A stretch of DNA of 64,000 nt from Pelagibacteraceae bacterium (lineage in GTDB: Bacteria; Pseudomonadota; Alphaproteobacteria; Pelagibacterales; Pelagibacteraceae), in the NCBI GenBank assembly GCA_022763425.1, contig JALEGD010000001.1, forward strand, positions 758,572 to 822,571, written 5' to 3'. The notes under the pieces were generated by a model. The model worked only from the letters and a program-made list of their open reading frames with translations, was not told where the DNA came from and made no database searches. Position numbers and translations under genes: made by a program. Position 1 is the stretch's first letter; each line of letters begins with the position of its first letter. Below, one piece after another: positions 20,078-30,306 of the stretch.

Positions 20078-20693
20078 TTTTTTTTATTAAATGATAAATG
20101 ATCTCGTCTTTAATATCTTTTTTATTTTTTTTACCATTTATTTTGATTATACGATTGTATTTTTTGGATAATTTTAAAAAACTATTTCTCAATTTATTTA
20201 ATTTTTTTTCACTATATTTATCAAATCTATCTAACCTGCCTCTTTTGTGAACCCTTTGTTTTGAAGTTTGTACTGGTATATCTATAAAAAACGTTAATTT
20301 AGGCTTGCTATCTTTGTCAATTTGATTTTGTAAAAAATTTATAAGTTTAATACTCTGCCCTTGTTCATAATGCTGGTATGCATATGTAGAATCTATATAT
20401 CTGTCACAAAGTACCACGTAACCTTTTTTTAGAAAATATTTTATTTTTAAAAAATGATTTGATCTAGCTGAAAAAAGTAACAGTAATTCAGTTAATTTGT
20501 CTTCATTGTTTTGCAAGTCATTTATAATTAATCTCCTAATTTTTTCAGCCAATTTTGTTCCACCAGGCTCTCTAGTTTTAATGCATTTAATTTTTTTATT
20601 TTTTAAAAATTTAAAAACTTTATTTATTTGAGTAGATTTTCCACTACCTTCTATACCTTCAAAGGTTATTAAGCTCCCTTTACTTAACCCCAT
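20055..20693 (-). CDS. tmk: Thymidylate kinase
   Basis: GSLITFEGIEGSGKSTQ, KTREPGGTKLAEKIR, LCDRYIDSTYAYQ. Confidence 0.95.
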   Translation of the reverse strand: MGLSKGSLITFEGIEGSGKSTQINKVFKFLKNKKIKCIKTREPGGTKLAEKIRRLIINDLQNNEDKLTELLLLFSARSNHFLKIKYFLKKGYVVLCDRYIDSTYAYQHYEQGQSIKLINFLQNQIDKDSKPKLTFFIDIPVQTSKQRVHKRGRLDRFDKYSEKKLNKLRNSFLKLSKKYNRIIKINGKKNKKDIKDEIIYHLIKKNVIKNIK

Positions 20694-21820
20694 ATCAAAT
20701 GACTTACAGAATTTAAAAATCTTACAAAGAAATTTTCTTTTTCAGTTTTCGTTGAAGAGTAAAGGATTTTTGATTTTATTAAATTATTATCAAAATAAAT
20801 ATTTAATTTAGATACAGGTGTGCCTTTATTCAGTACTTTAGAAAGTATATCACTTTCGTGATCAATTTCTATTTTTAGTTTATTTTTTTTTCTCTTTGGT
20901 ATCGTTACAAAAATATCGTTCTTAAGTTCTAATTGTAGAGTTTTTTGCTTCAAATTCCATGTTTTGATTTCATAACTTTTGTCTATTCTATTAATTTTTA
21001 ATAAATCATATCTGTTTTCAGCGTAACTAAGTAATTTAATTGTTTCTCTGGATCTCGCATTTTTAGAATCTGTTCCGCTTACAACACTGAGTATTCTTCT
21101 ATCTTTTTTTTTAATTGTTGCAGCTAATGAATATCCAGAATTATTAAGATAACCTGTTTTTATACCATCTGCACCCATATCTTTGTATAATATTGGATTT
21201 CTATTTCCTTGTGTAATAGGCGCCCCACCGGTTCTGTCCCAAGTAAATTTTTTTTCAGAATAGTACTTATACAAATTTGGAAAGTTATTTATTAAATAAA
21301 TTGACATTTTAGCAATATCTTCAACTGTAGAATAATTATTACCATCATAAATACCTGATGAATTTGCAAATCTAGTATTGGATAAACCAATCTTTTCAGC
21401 CATGCTATTCATCATATTTACAAACTCTTCTTCTGTTCCCGCAATTCCTTCTGCTAAAGCGATACAGGCATCGTTACCAGATACTATAATTATTCCTTTT
21501 AATAAATTTTCAACGCTTACTCTGTCATTAGGCATAATAAACATTGAAGAAAATCCCTTTGAAGACATTCTCCAAGCATTTTTTGATACTTTAAATTTTT
21601 CTTCTAATTTCAAATCTCCTTTTTTGATTAAATCAAAGGCAACAATTGCTGTCATAATTTTTGTTATCGAAGCTGGAGATATTTTTTGTTCTTTATTTTT
21701 TTCAAACAAAACCTCTCCAGATAAAACATCAACTAGATAAGCTTGTTTTGCGCTTGTTTCTAAAGCACTTGATTTTGCAGATATAAATAGAAAACAAATT
21801 ATGAAAATTTTTTTTATCAT
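20684..21820 (-). CDS. D-alanyl-D-alanine carboxypeptidase (peptidase S11)
   Basis: SPASITKIMTAIVAFD (SxxK), SGNDACIALAEG (SxN), DGIKTGYLNNSGYS (KTG). Confidence 0.93.
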   Translation of the reverse strand: MIKKIFIICFLFISAKSSALETSAKQAYLVDVLSGEVLFEKNKEQKISPASITKIMTAIVAFDLIKKGDLKLEEKFKVSKNAWRMSSKGFSSMFIMPNDRVSVENLLKGIIIVSGNDACIALAEGIAGTEEEFVNMMNSMAEKIGLSNTRFANSSGIYDGNNYSTVEDIAKMSIYLINNFPNLYKYYSEKKFTWDRTGGAPITQGNRNPILYKDMGADGIKTGYLNNSGYSLAATIKKKDRRILSVVSGTDSKNARSRETIKLLSYAENRYDLLKINRIDKSYEIKTWNLKQKTLQLELKNDIFVTIPKRKKNKLKIEIDHESDILSKVLNKGTPVSKLNIYFDNNLIKSKILYSSTKTEKENFFVRFLNSVSHLIWG

Positions 21821-22461
21821 TGAACTCTTATATTAAAACCGATTAAACCAATTTTTCCTAATTTTAAATATATATTATCGTATTCCGTTAAGTTTTTTAA
21901 TGGACCAATCGAAATAATATGATTTTTAGGAGCATAATCCTTATAGATTAATTTTTTATTTTTAATATTCAAACTTAATAACCTAAATAATGTTTCAGAA
22001 TAAGTTTTGTAATAAAATGGACCAAAATCTAAAAAAATTTTTTTTGTTATAACTTTTTCATTATCAATTTTCAAAACTTCTATGGTTTCTATATTAACTT
22101 TTTTATTAATATTTTTTTCTTCATCAAAAGTTTTTGCTTTTTTTGCAATAAATGATTTATTCTCTCTCATAGATTGCACAAGAACAAGTGGAAATTCTCT
22201 ATTCAAGCTAATTTCATTATATACAATTTCTGGCAAATAAATAATCCTTGAATCAGTTGATTTTAATTGTTCGTCTACTTTATAAACTTTACTAATTTTA
22301 TTATTTTTGTTTGTAATTTTGATCAGACTATCTTTTTGTAAGTATGAAATTATTTTATTATTTTTGGATATACCTGCAAAACCAGTTTTTTCATACACTT
22401 GATATTTATTGGAACAAGAAACAATAAAAAAAAAAAATATAAATAAAATTCTTTTATGCAT
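21817..22461 (-). CDS. Divergent RlpA-like lipoprotein with SPOR-like C-terminus
   Basis: Lipobox IVSCSN; YEKTGFAGISK; C-terminal IISIGPLKNLTEYDNIYLKLGKIGLIGFNI is SPOR-like; syntenic with rlpA between mltB and dac. Confidence 0.6.
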   Translation of the reverse strand: MHKRILFIFFFFIVSCSNKYQVYEKTGFAGISKNNKIISYLQKDSLIKITNKNNKISKVYKVDEQLKSTDSRIIYLPEIVYNEISLNREFPLVLVQSMRENKSFIAKKAKTFDEEKNINKKVNIETIEVLKIDNEKVITKKIFLDFGPFYYKTYSETLFRLLSLNIKNKKLIYKDYAPKNHIISIGPLKNLTEYDNIYLKLGKIGLIGFNIRVQ

Positions 22462-23440
22462 CTTTCAAATAATCAGAAAAAATACCAATAGTTATTGCAA
22501 ATCTAAGTGATCTATTCCAATTGAGAATTTTTTCATAATTATTAAAAACCATATATACATCAGAAATTTCTCCATCGGGTTTTACTAATTTTGCTTTTGT
22601 ATTTAAATTAATTTTATAGCTATCTGGTAATACAACACCCATTTTAATCCAGTCTTTAATTTTTTTTGAATCAGAAAGTTTTCTAGCATCAAATGTAAAA
22701 TGTTTTTTATTAATTTCTTTTGTCAGTTTCACTTTTAATCCCCAAGGATTTTTATCCCATCCAATTTTTTTTAAGTAATTTGCTGCTGAAGCAAAAGAAT
22801 CCTCCAAAGAAGTGTAAAGGTCAATTTTACCATCTCGATTATAATCAATTGCATAATTTTTAATTGATGAGGGCATAAATTGAAAGTTACCGTGTGCACC
22901 AGCCCAGGATCCTTTTAAATCCGATATGTTTACGACCTGCCTATCTATCAACTTTAAAAGAATTATAAGTTCATTGGAAAAATATTTAGATCTTCTTTTA
23001 TCAAAACTCAAAGTTGCCAAAGCTGAGATTATATCAACTTTACCTTTATGTTTACCAAAAACTGTTTCTACGCCCCACAATGCTACTAAATAGTTTTTTG
23101 GAATTTTATATTTTTTTTCAACCTTATCTAAAAGCTTTTTATTATTATTAATTAATTTTTTTGCATAAATTATTTTTTGTTTATTCACTCTTTTCGCAAC
23201 GTATACATCTGTTTTTTCGATAAATTCTGGTTGATTTCTATCGTAAGTAATAATTCTTTTTAAAAGTTTTGTATTCTTAAAAGCTTCATTTACGGTTTTT
23301 TTGGAAACACCCTGGTTAATTGCGTATTTTTTATAATTTTCTAACCATGTGCTAAATTTTTCATCTGATTTAGATATAGATGAGAAAATTAATAATAGGG
23401 AGAGAATCAAATACAACTGACGCATAATTAATATTATCAT
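22454..23440 (-). CDS. mltB: Lytic murein transglycosylase (MltB family)
   Basis: LVALWGVETVFGKHKGKVDIISALATLSFD, GSWAGAHGNFQFMPSSIKNYAIDYNRDGKIDL. Confidence 0.93.
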   Translation of the reverse strand: MIILIMRQLYLILSLLLIFSSISKSDEKFSTWLENYKKYAINQGVSKKTVNEAFKNTKLLKRIITYDRNQPEFIEKTDVYVAKRVNKQKIIYAKKLINNNKKLLDKVEKKYKIPKNYLVALWGVETVFGKHKGKVDIISALATLSFDKRRSKYFSNELIILLKLIDRQVVNISDLKGSWAGAHGNFQFMPSSIKNYAIDYNRDGKIDLYTSLEDSFASAANYLKKIGWDKNPWGLKVKLTKEINKKHFTFDARKLSDSKKIKDWIKMGVVLPDSYKINLNTKAKLVKPDGEISDVYMVFNNYEKILNWNRSLRFAITIGIFSDYLKDA

Positions 23441-23500
23441 AGCAAAAAGGCCAAGTCATTTGTTGTAATTTTATATGGTTAATTTATAAGTCGTTTTTTC

Positions 23501-23590
23501 GGAGAGGTGGCTGAGCGGTTGAAAGCACCGGTCTTGAAAACCGGCAATGGGGCAACTCATTCGTGGGTTCGAATCCCACCCTCTCCGCCA
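23501..23590 (+). tRNA. tRNA-Ser (TGA)
   Basis: 90-nt class II tRNA, acceptor GGAGAGG/CCTCTCC, anticodon loop CTTGAAA, long variable arm, encoded CCA. Confidence 0.96.
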
Positions 23591-24859
23591 TTATAAAGTC
23601 TCAACATTGCCCATATATTTTTTTAAACATTCCGGAACAGAAATTGATCCATCAGTATTTTGATAATTTTCTAAAATTGCAACAATTGTTCTGCCAACTG
23701 CTAAACCAGATCCGTTTAAAGTAGCTACTAAATTATTTTTTTTATCTAAAGTTTTATACCTTGCTCTCATCCTATTTGCTTGAAAAGTACCACAAGATGA
23801 GCAACTTGAAATTTCTCTATATTTACTTTGAGATGGTAACCAAACCTCAAGGTCAAAAGTTTTTTCAGCACTAAATCCCATATCACCTGATGATAAAAGC
23901 ATCACTCTATATGGAAGTTTTAATTTTTTTAATATTTTTTCAGCACACTCAACCATTCTATCAAGTTCTTTAAATCTAAATTCTGGTTGAACAATAGATA
24001 CCATTTCAACTTTAGTAAACTGATGCTGTCTGATCATTCCCTTAGTATCTTTACCGGCAGCACCCGCTTCTGCTCTAAAACATTGGGTTGAACTTACAAA
24101 TCTTAAAGGTAATTTTTCATATTCAATTATGCTTTCGGAAACCATATTCGTCAAACTAACTTCACTCGTTGGGATCAGCCATTGATTATTATTCAACTGA
24201 AATTGATCTTCTTTAAATTTGGGCAATTGACCAGTTCCATACATTGATTTTTCATTAACAATTACTGGAACGCTATATTCTGTATATCCATTTTCTTCAG
24301 TATGAATATCCAGCATAAAATTAATTAATGCCCGTTCTAATTTTGCAAGATTTTCTTTCAAAATAACAAATCTTGAACCTGATATTTTTACTGCTGTTTC
24401 AAAATCAATTTTTTTAATCTTTTCCCCAATTTCATCATGTGGCATAATTTTATCACTAATTTTGCATTCTCCTTCTTTTCTTATCTCAATATTTTGCTTA
24501 TCATCAGTTCCCACTGGCACATCCTCATGTGGCAAGTTTGGCAATGACATTAGGATTTCATTTATAGACAAGATCTTTTCTTCAGTAATTTTATCTAATT
24601 TAAATATTTCTTCTTTTATCATTGAAACTTTATTACTTAGTTCATTAAATTTTTTTTGATCGTCTTTATTTTTTCCCAACTCCTTAGAAATTGTATTTCT
24701 TTCATTTAACAACTTTTCTTTTTGTTCTAAAAAATTTCTATAAGTTTTGTCTAATTCCAAAATATTGTTTATAATTTTTTCTGGGTCATCAATATTTCTT
24801 TTCTTAAGATTCTGAATAAAGTTTTCTGGATTTGATCTTATATCTTTAATATTTAACAT
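23591..24859 (-). CDS. serS: Seryl-tRNA synthetase
   Basis: MLNIKDIRSNPE, FRAEAGAAGKDTKGMIRQHQFTKVEM, EISSCSSCGTFQANRMRARYK, NGSGLAVGRTIVAILENYQ. Confidence 0.97.
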   Translation of the reverse strand: MLNIKDIRSNPENFIQNLKKRNIDDPEKIINNILELDKTYRNFLEQKEKLLNERNTISKELGKNKDDQKKFNELSNKVSMIKEEIFKLDKITEEKILSINEILMSLPNLPHEDVPVGTDDKQNIEIRKEGECKISDKIMPHDEIGEKIKKIDFETAVKISGSRFVILKENLAKLERALINFMLDIHTEENGYTEYSVPVIVNEKSMYGTGQLPKFKEDQFQLNNNQWLIPTSEVSLTNMVSESIIEYEKLPLRFVSSTQCFRAEAGAAGKDTKGMIRQHQFTKVEMVSIVQPEFRFKELDRMVECAEKILKKLKLPYRVMLLSSGDMGFSAEKTFDLEVWLPSQSKYREISSCSSCGTFQANRMRARYKTLDKKNNLVATLNGSGLAVGRTIVAILENYQNTDGSISVPECLKKYMGNVETL

Positions 24860-25602
24860 TATTTTTTCTCGACAAATTTTACTGTAAAAATAGATATCTC
24901 ATATAGAAGCAGCAAAGGTAAAGCTAGACCTATTTGCGTTATAGGATCTGGTGGAGTTAAAATTGCAGCCATACTAAATATAATAATAACAACATATTTT
25001 CTTCGAGTTTTCAAATATTCAGAAGTGATGAATCCTACTTTTGCTAAGAGAGTTAAAAAAACAGGTAATTGAAAACTAATTCCAAAAGCTAGGATTAAGC
25101 GCATCACTAAAGATAAATATTCATTAACTTTTGCTTCTAGCTGAATTGGTAACGATCCGTTTATAGCTGTTGTTTCAAAAGATAAAAAAAACTTTATGGC
25201 TAATGGCATAATCAAATAATAGACAAGCATTCCTCCAAGCAAAAATAGAACAGGTGTTGCAATTAAAAATGGTAGTAAAGCTAATTTTTCATCCTTATAA
25301 AGTCCTGGAGCAACAAATTTCCATATTTGCATTAAAATTAAAGGGCATGAAAAAAAGAATGCAGCAAAAAAAGCAAGTTTTAAATATGTTAAAAACGTTT
25401 CATGCAAGGCTGTAAAAATTAATCTACGATTATTACCGTCACCTTTGACTGCTTGGGCGTATGGATCAACCAAGAAGTTATAAATTTTGTCAGAAAAAAT
25501 ATAACAAACAATAAATGTTATTATTAAAAAAATTATAGATTTGAGTAGTCTACTACGTAACTCTATTAAATGCTCACTAACCGTAGACTTTTTTTCTGTC
25601 AT
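24859..25602 (-). CDS. tatC: Sec-independent protein translocase TatC
   Basis: HLIELRSRLLKSIIF, multiple TM segments, FGISFQLPVFLTLLAKVGF. Confidence 0.96.
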   Translation of the reverse strand: MTEKKSTVSEHLIELRSRLLKSIIFLIITFIVCYIFSDKIYNFLVDPYAQAVKGDGNNRRLIFTALHETFLTYLKLAFFAAFFFSCPLILMQIWKFVAPGLYKDEKLALLPFLIATPVLFLLGGMLVYYLIMPLAIKFFLSFETTAINGSLPIQLEAKVNEYLSLVMRLILAFGISFQLPVFLTLLAKVGFITSEYLKTRRKYVVIIIFSMAAILTPPDPITQIGLALPLLLLYEISIFTVKFVEKK

Positions 25603-25607
25603 AAATT

Positions 25608-25820
25608 TTATGATTTATTTTTATTTTTCTTATCTTTTTCAATTTCAGTTTCTAAATCTACAGAATTTTCAATATCTTCTTGAATATTAGATACATATGA
25701 TTTTATTTTCTTTATCGATGAGGTAATTTTTTTTACAACAACGGGTAAATCCTTTGGTCCAATTATTAGTACAGCTAGTACTATTATCACTAAAAGCTCA
25801 GACCAACCTATCTGAGGCAT
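25608..25820 (-). CDS. tatB: Sec-independent protein translocase TatB
   Basis: MPQIGWSELLVIIVLAVLIIGPKDLPVVVKKI. Confidence 0.93.
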   Translation of the reverse strand: MPQIGWSELLVIIVLAVLIIGPKDLPVVVKKITSSIKKIKSYVSNIQEDIENSVDLETEIEKDKKNKNKS

Positions 25821-25823
25821 GTA

Positions 25824-26009
25824 TTAACTTTCTGATTTATTGTTATCGTTATTAGAAATAGATTTATTTTCAGGATCGTCAGACATCCCTTTTTTAAAAC
25901 TCTTGATGCCCTTAGCAACATCCCCCATTAATTCAGATATTTTTCCTCTTCCAAATAATAAAACAACTAACGCTACAACAATTGCTATTTGCCAAAATCC
26001 AATGCTCAT
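25824..26009 (-). CDS. tatA: Sec-independent protein translocase TatA
   Basis: [42 protein letters not shown]. Confidence 0.95.
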   Translation of the reverse strand: MSIGFWQIAIVVALVVLLFGRGKISELMGDVAKGIKSFKKGMSDDPENKSISNNDNNKSES

Positions 26010-26049
26010 AATTACAATTATAGTTAATTAAAAAAATAAATACAAGAAG

Positions 26050-26691
26050 TTATTTTTCTTCGTCCAGCGTATCAGAAATCATATCATCGATATTAGAATA
26101 TATATTTTCTTTGTTTTCGTTTTGATCGCTTTCAATAAATTTTGAAGTACCAAAAATTGAGCTATCTACCCTGCTATCAATTAAGCCTGCCGCCAAAAGT
26201 TCATCTGAATTTGGTAAATCATCAAGACTATTAATATTAAAGTGATTTAAGAACTTATCTGTTGTTACATATAATAATGGTTTGCCTGGAATTTCTTTTC
26301 TACCATTGGGCTTTACCCAACCCAATTCAAACAATATCTCTAATGTTCCAGTACTGAATGATACACCTCTAATCTCTTCGATTTCAGATCTTGTAACAGG
26401 TTGATGATAAGCAATTATAGCAAGAGTTTCTATAGCAGCCTTTGACAATTTTTTTTGAATAATTATTTCTTTTTTTAATTTTCCAGAAAGATCGTCGGAA
26501 GTCCTAAATGACCATTTATCTGCTAAATTAATCAATCTAATACCTCTATCTTCATAATCTTTTTGCAATTCATATAGAATTTTTAATACATCTGTTCCCG
26601 ATTTTACTTTAGATTTAATTGTACCAACATCTAATGGTTCGCTTGCAGAAAATAATATTGCTTCAATTAAATTTTTTTCATTTTTTTTCAT
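26050..26691 (-). CDS. scpB: Segregation and condensation protein B
   Basis: IEAILFSASEPL, LSKAAIETLAIIAYHQPVTRSEIEEIRGV. Confidence 0.95.
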   Translation of the reverse strand: MKKNEKNLIEAILFSASEPLDVGTIKSKVKSGTDVLKILYELQKDYEDRGIRLINLADKWSFRTSDDLSGKLKKEIIIQKKLSKAAIETLAIIAYHQPVTRSEIEEIRGVSFSTGTLEILFELGWVKPNGRKEIPGKPLLYVTTDKFLNHFNINSLDDLPNSDELLAAGLIDSRVDSSIFGTSKFIESDQNENKENIYSNIDDMISDTLDEEK

Positions 26692-27469
26692 TTTTCACCT
26701 TATAAAATATTTTATCAAATAATTTTTCTTGTTTTATTAATAAATCACCCTCTCTTACAAGTTCTAAACCTGCAACAAAAGATCCAGCAAATCCTGTTTT
26801 TCTTAGATTTTTTTTTGCTTTAAATACTTGTGGAACAATATCTTTTAATTCACACCAATCTTTTAATTTAGAGAACATTGATGTAATTTTCTTAATTGCC
26901 TCCTCCATAGTATATGTTTTTAACTTTGTAATATTTATGGATGAAAAGTTTTTTCTCCTTTTAAAATCAGCATAAGATTTAATTAATTCATATAAAGATA
27001 CAGAATATTTTGGTGTACTCTTTGCTCTAATACCTTCCTTTATTCCTCTAAAAAAAATATCAACCCCCATTTGTTTTTTTGTCATGAGCTGGTCTGAAAG
27101 TAATCTTATCATTTCTAATTTTCTTAATTGAAGTTTAAGTTTTTCTGCCATTTTAGAGGCTGAAAATTCCTCATCATCATCCTCTGGCAATAACAACCTA
27201 GATTTTAAATAAGCTAACCATGAAGCCATTACCAAAAAGTCAGCTGCTATTTCTAAATTTTTTTTAATTTTATCAACGTATGAAATATATTGATCTACCA
27301 ATTGAACAATTGAAATTTGCATTAAGTCTACTTTTTGAGTTTTAGCTAAATCAAGTAATAATTCTAACGGACCCTCATAATTATCTATACTCAACTCTAA
27401 ACTATTTTTTACATACGAAGTTTTAGGATCATTACCCTCTAAAGTGTTTATATTTTTTGACTCATCCAT
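26678..27469 (-). CDS. scpA: Segregation and condensation protein A
   Basis: NYEGPLELLLDLAKTQKVDLMQISIVQLVDQYI, FLVMASWLAYLKSRLLLP. Confidence 0.94.
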   Translation of the reverse strand: MDESKNINTLEGNDPKTSYVKNSLELSIDNYEGPLELLLDLAKTQKVDLMQISIVQLVDQYISYVDKIKKNLEIAADFLVMASWLAYLKSRLLLPEDDDEEFSASKMAEKLKLQLRKLEMIRLLSDQLMTKKQMGVDIFFRGIKEGIRAKSTPKYSVSLYELIKSYADFKRRKNFSSINITKLKTYTMEEAIKKITSMFSKLKDWCELKDIVPQVFKAKKNLRKTGFAGSFVAGLELVREGDLLIKQEKLFDKIFYKVKNEKK

Positions 27470-28368
27470 TTTTTAAGAATACCTATTATTTTTTTCATTT
27501 CATTAATATTACCATTACAATGCAAAATAATATCACAACCTGCAAGCAAAGGTTGAGTAACTTTGCTTTTAAGATTTTCTTTTAAAGCTTTCATGCAAAT
27601 ATCATCTGTCATTATTAAGCCCTTAAAATTAATTTTTTTTCTGATTAAAGTTAAAATTTTCGATGAGTAAGTTGCTATTTTAAAATCTAAAAAAATATAT
27701 TTTATGTGTGCTATCATTAGAAATTTTGAACTTAGGTTCTTGAAGCATAAAAAATCTTTTTTAAATAAATTTTCTTTATTTTCTTCTACAATCGGAAGTT
27801 TAATATGGCTATCAACAACTGCTAAACCATGGCCAGGCGCATGCTTTGCAATGCAATTAATTCCCTTATCTTGGTACTTCTCAATAAAATATTCACATAA
27901 TTTGTTAACAATTTTAGGGTTGTTAGAAAAAGACCTATCTCCAATGACTTTATGTGTTTTTTTATATTTTAAATCGGCAACAGGATAGGCAACTGTATCA
28001 ATGCCAAGAAACTTAAAAATACCAACATTAAAATCTATAAAATTAGAAGTTTCTTTATAAAAATTTTTTCTATCAGTTAAATAAAGTTTACCAAAATACT
28101 CTGCAGAATATTTTTTTTGAGAAAATATTTTATTAAAACGGTTTACTCGTCCACCTTCATGATCAATCATTATCAGCGGATCATTTGGAGAAATAGACTT
28201 TATATGTTTAATAAGTTTTTTTAATTGCTCTAGGTTTAAAATATTTCTTTCAAAAATTATAAAACCATAAATTTTATTATTTTTTATTAATTTAATCTCA
28301 TCATTATTTAAAAATTGACCATGAAGTCCAAAAATAACAGGTATTATTTTGTTTTTAAAAGCTGCCAA
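27448..28368 (-). CDS. nagZ: Beta-N-acetylhexosaminidase (GH3, NagZ-like)
   Basis: MIDHEGGRVNRF, CIAKHAPGHGLAVVDSH, KGLIMTDDICMKAL. Confidence 0.9.
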   Translation of the reverse strand: MAAFKNKIIPVIFGLHGQFLNNDEIKLIKNNKIYGFIIFERNILNLEQLKKLIKHIKSISPNDPLIMIDHEGGRVNRFNKIFSQKKYSAEYFGKLYLTDRKNFYKETSNFIDFNVGIFKFLGIDTVAYPVADLKYKKTHKVIGDRSFSNNPKIVNKLCEYFIEKYQDKGINCIAKHAPGHGLAVVDSHIKLPIVEENKENLFKKDFLCFKNLSSKFLMIAHIKYIFLDFKIATYSSKILTLIRKKINFKGLIMTDDICMKALKENLKSKVTQPLLAGCDIILHCNGNINEMKKIIGILKKWMSQKI

Positions 28369-28601
28369 AATTTTTTCTCCTCTGTATTTTTTTTGAAATA
28401 TTTTGAATTATCTTGAAATTCTTTAAAATCTTTTTTGGTATTAATTACCTTAATTTTATTAATTTGATTATCTAAATAAATTGAAAAATTTTTTCTATTC
28501 TTATTTTTTATTTGTAAAAAATTTTCTGAAAAATAAAAATTAATTATAAAATAGAAGAACAAAATAAATATTATTAAATTTATTACTTTCAAATACTTCA
28601 T
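28344..28601 (-). CDS. Small single-TM protein in the conserved SPOR-protein position between argS and nagZ
   Basis: 85 aa with N-terminal TM (VINLIIFILFFYFIINFYF); no recognisable SPOR repeat. Confidence 0.5.
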   Translation of the reverse strand: MKYLKVINLIIFILFFYFIINFYFSENFLQIKNKNRKNFSIYLDNQINKIKVINTKKDFKEFQDNSKYFKKNTEEKKFWQLLKTK

Positions 28602-30304
28602 TACATTTTTTTTAAAACTTTAACGTCTAAAATATTTAAACCTATAGTTAAAACTAAATATAATTTTTGCAGTAAATACAGTCTAGAGTTAATTAGCTCT
28701 TTATCAGAATGTCCAATTATTTTTAAATCATTATTTTCTTTTCCGGCATTCCAATAAGCATGAAACTCAGAAGAAAGTTCGTACAAATAATAAGGAATGT
28801 AATGAACTTCTAAATTTTGATAACACAAATTTACTATTTTAGGCCATTCTACAATTTTTTTTATAAGATTGAATTCAGTTTCGTATTTTAAATTTTCTAA
28901 TTTTGCATCAGTGATAGGTTTTTCAATATTAAAATTTGATTTATCAAATAAAGAATTGATCCTTGCACATGCATATTGTACATAAAATATTGGGTTATCT
29001 TTAGATGTATCAGTTACCAAATCAAAATCAAAATCCAATTGAGAATTTGAACTTCTATAAACCATCATAAATCTTGCTGAGTCTTTACCTACAGCATCAA
29101 TTAAATCTTTTGCTAAAATAAAATCACCTGCTCTTTTTGACATTCTAAACGGCTTACCTGATTTATAAAGTTTAACAATTTGGCTAAGCTTAATCGAAAA
29201 TGTTTTATTATTATTTAATGCATTTACCGCTGAAGATAGTCTTTTCACATAACCTGCATGATCAGCGCCAAGTATATTTATGTAATGATCAAAGTTACGT
29301 TTGAGCTTGTCATAATGATAGGCTACGTCATTGGCAAAATATGTCCAAGTATTATCTGATTTTTGTAATGCTCTATCAACGTCATCTCCATACTTTGAAG
29401 ATTTAAATAATAATTGCTCTCGTGGTTCCCAATCTTCAGCATCACCTTTTGGCTTAGGCAATACCCCAGTATATACGTCTCCTTTGTTTTTTAACTTTTC
29501 AATGGCTTCACTTAAGATGTCCCTATTAACAATATCACTCTCTGATACAAAATTATCATGAACGATACCCATTAAATCTAAATCTTTTTTAATTATATCT
29601 AATGCAGACTTGATCGCGTAAGGCGTTAATATTGATATAGTTTCATCAAAACTAGATATATTTTCATTTTTAATATTTTTTAAAACATCTTTAGCAATAT
29701 CAATTATGTATTCGCCAGGGTACAAGCCCTGATCTTCTGGAAAAGTTTTTCCCTTTTGCAACTCTATTATTCTAAAATAAACAGATTTTACAAATAGATA
29801 GATTTGATTGCCATAATCATTAATATAATATTCTTTTACTACATTGTGACCGTAAAATTTTAAAAAATTACTTAATACATCACCAAATATTGCTCCCCTA
29901 CAATGCCCAACATGCAGAGGACCAGTAGGGTTTGCGGATACAAACTCAATATTAATTTTATTTGATTTAGTAGAGGCTGGTTTTCCATAATTTTTATCAA
30001 TTATTTTTATAAATTTTAAAAAAATTTCTTTTTTAAATTTAAAATTTATAAAACCAGGTTTTGCTACTTCTATCTTTTCAAAATCATTATTAGCAGCTTG
30101 TATTAATTCTTTAATTTCATTAGCTAATTGCATAGGTTGTTTTTTTAAAGAAGACGCTAAAATTAATGGAGCGTTAAAAGAAATATCACCAAATATCTTT
30201 TGCTTTGGCGTCTCTACAGTGATTTTTTTTATTATTAATTTATCAATTGGAATATCTTTTATAATTTTTAAAAATAAGTTTTTATAATAATCAAAAATAT
30301 TCAT
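28601..30304 (-). CDS. argS: Arginyl-tRNA synthetase
   Basis: EFVSANPTGPLHVGHCRGAIFGD, SKRAGDFILAKDLIDAVG. Confidence 0.97.
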   Translation of the reverse strand: MNIFDYYKNLFLKIIKDIPIDKLIIKKITVETPKQKIFGDISFNAPLILASSLKKQPMQLANEIKELIQAANNDFEKIEVAKPGFINFKFKKEIFLKFIKIIDKNYGKPASTKSNKINIEFVSANPTGPLHVGHCRGAIFGDVLSNFLKFYGHNVVKEYYINDYGNQIYLFVKSVYFRIIELQKGKTFPEDQGLYPGEYIIDIAKDVLKNIKNENISSFDETISILTPYAIKSALDIIKKDLDLMGIVHDNFVSESDIVNRDILSEAIEKLKNKGDVYTGVLPKPKGDAEDWEPREQLLFKSSKYGDDVDRALQKSDNTWTYFANDVAYHYDKLKRNFDHYINILGADHAGYVKRLSSAVNALNNNKTFSIKLSQIVKLYKSGKPFRMSKRAGDFILAKDLIDAVGKDSARFMMVYRSSNSQLDFDFDLVTDTSKDNPIFYVQYACARINSLFDKSNFNIEKPITDAKLENLKYETEFNLIKKIVEWPKIVNLCYQNLEVHYIPYYLYELSSEFHAYWNAGKENNDLKIIGHSDKELINSRLYLLQKLYLVLTIGLNILDVKVLKKM

Positions 30305-30306
30305 AA

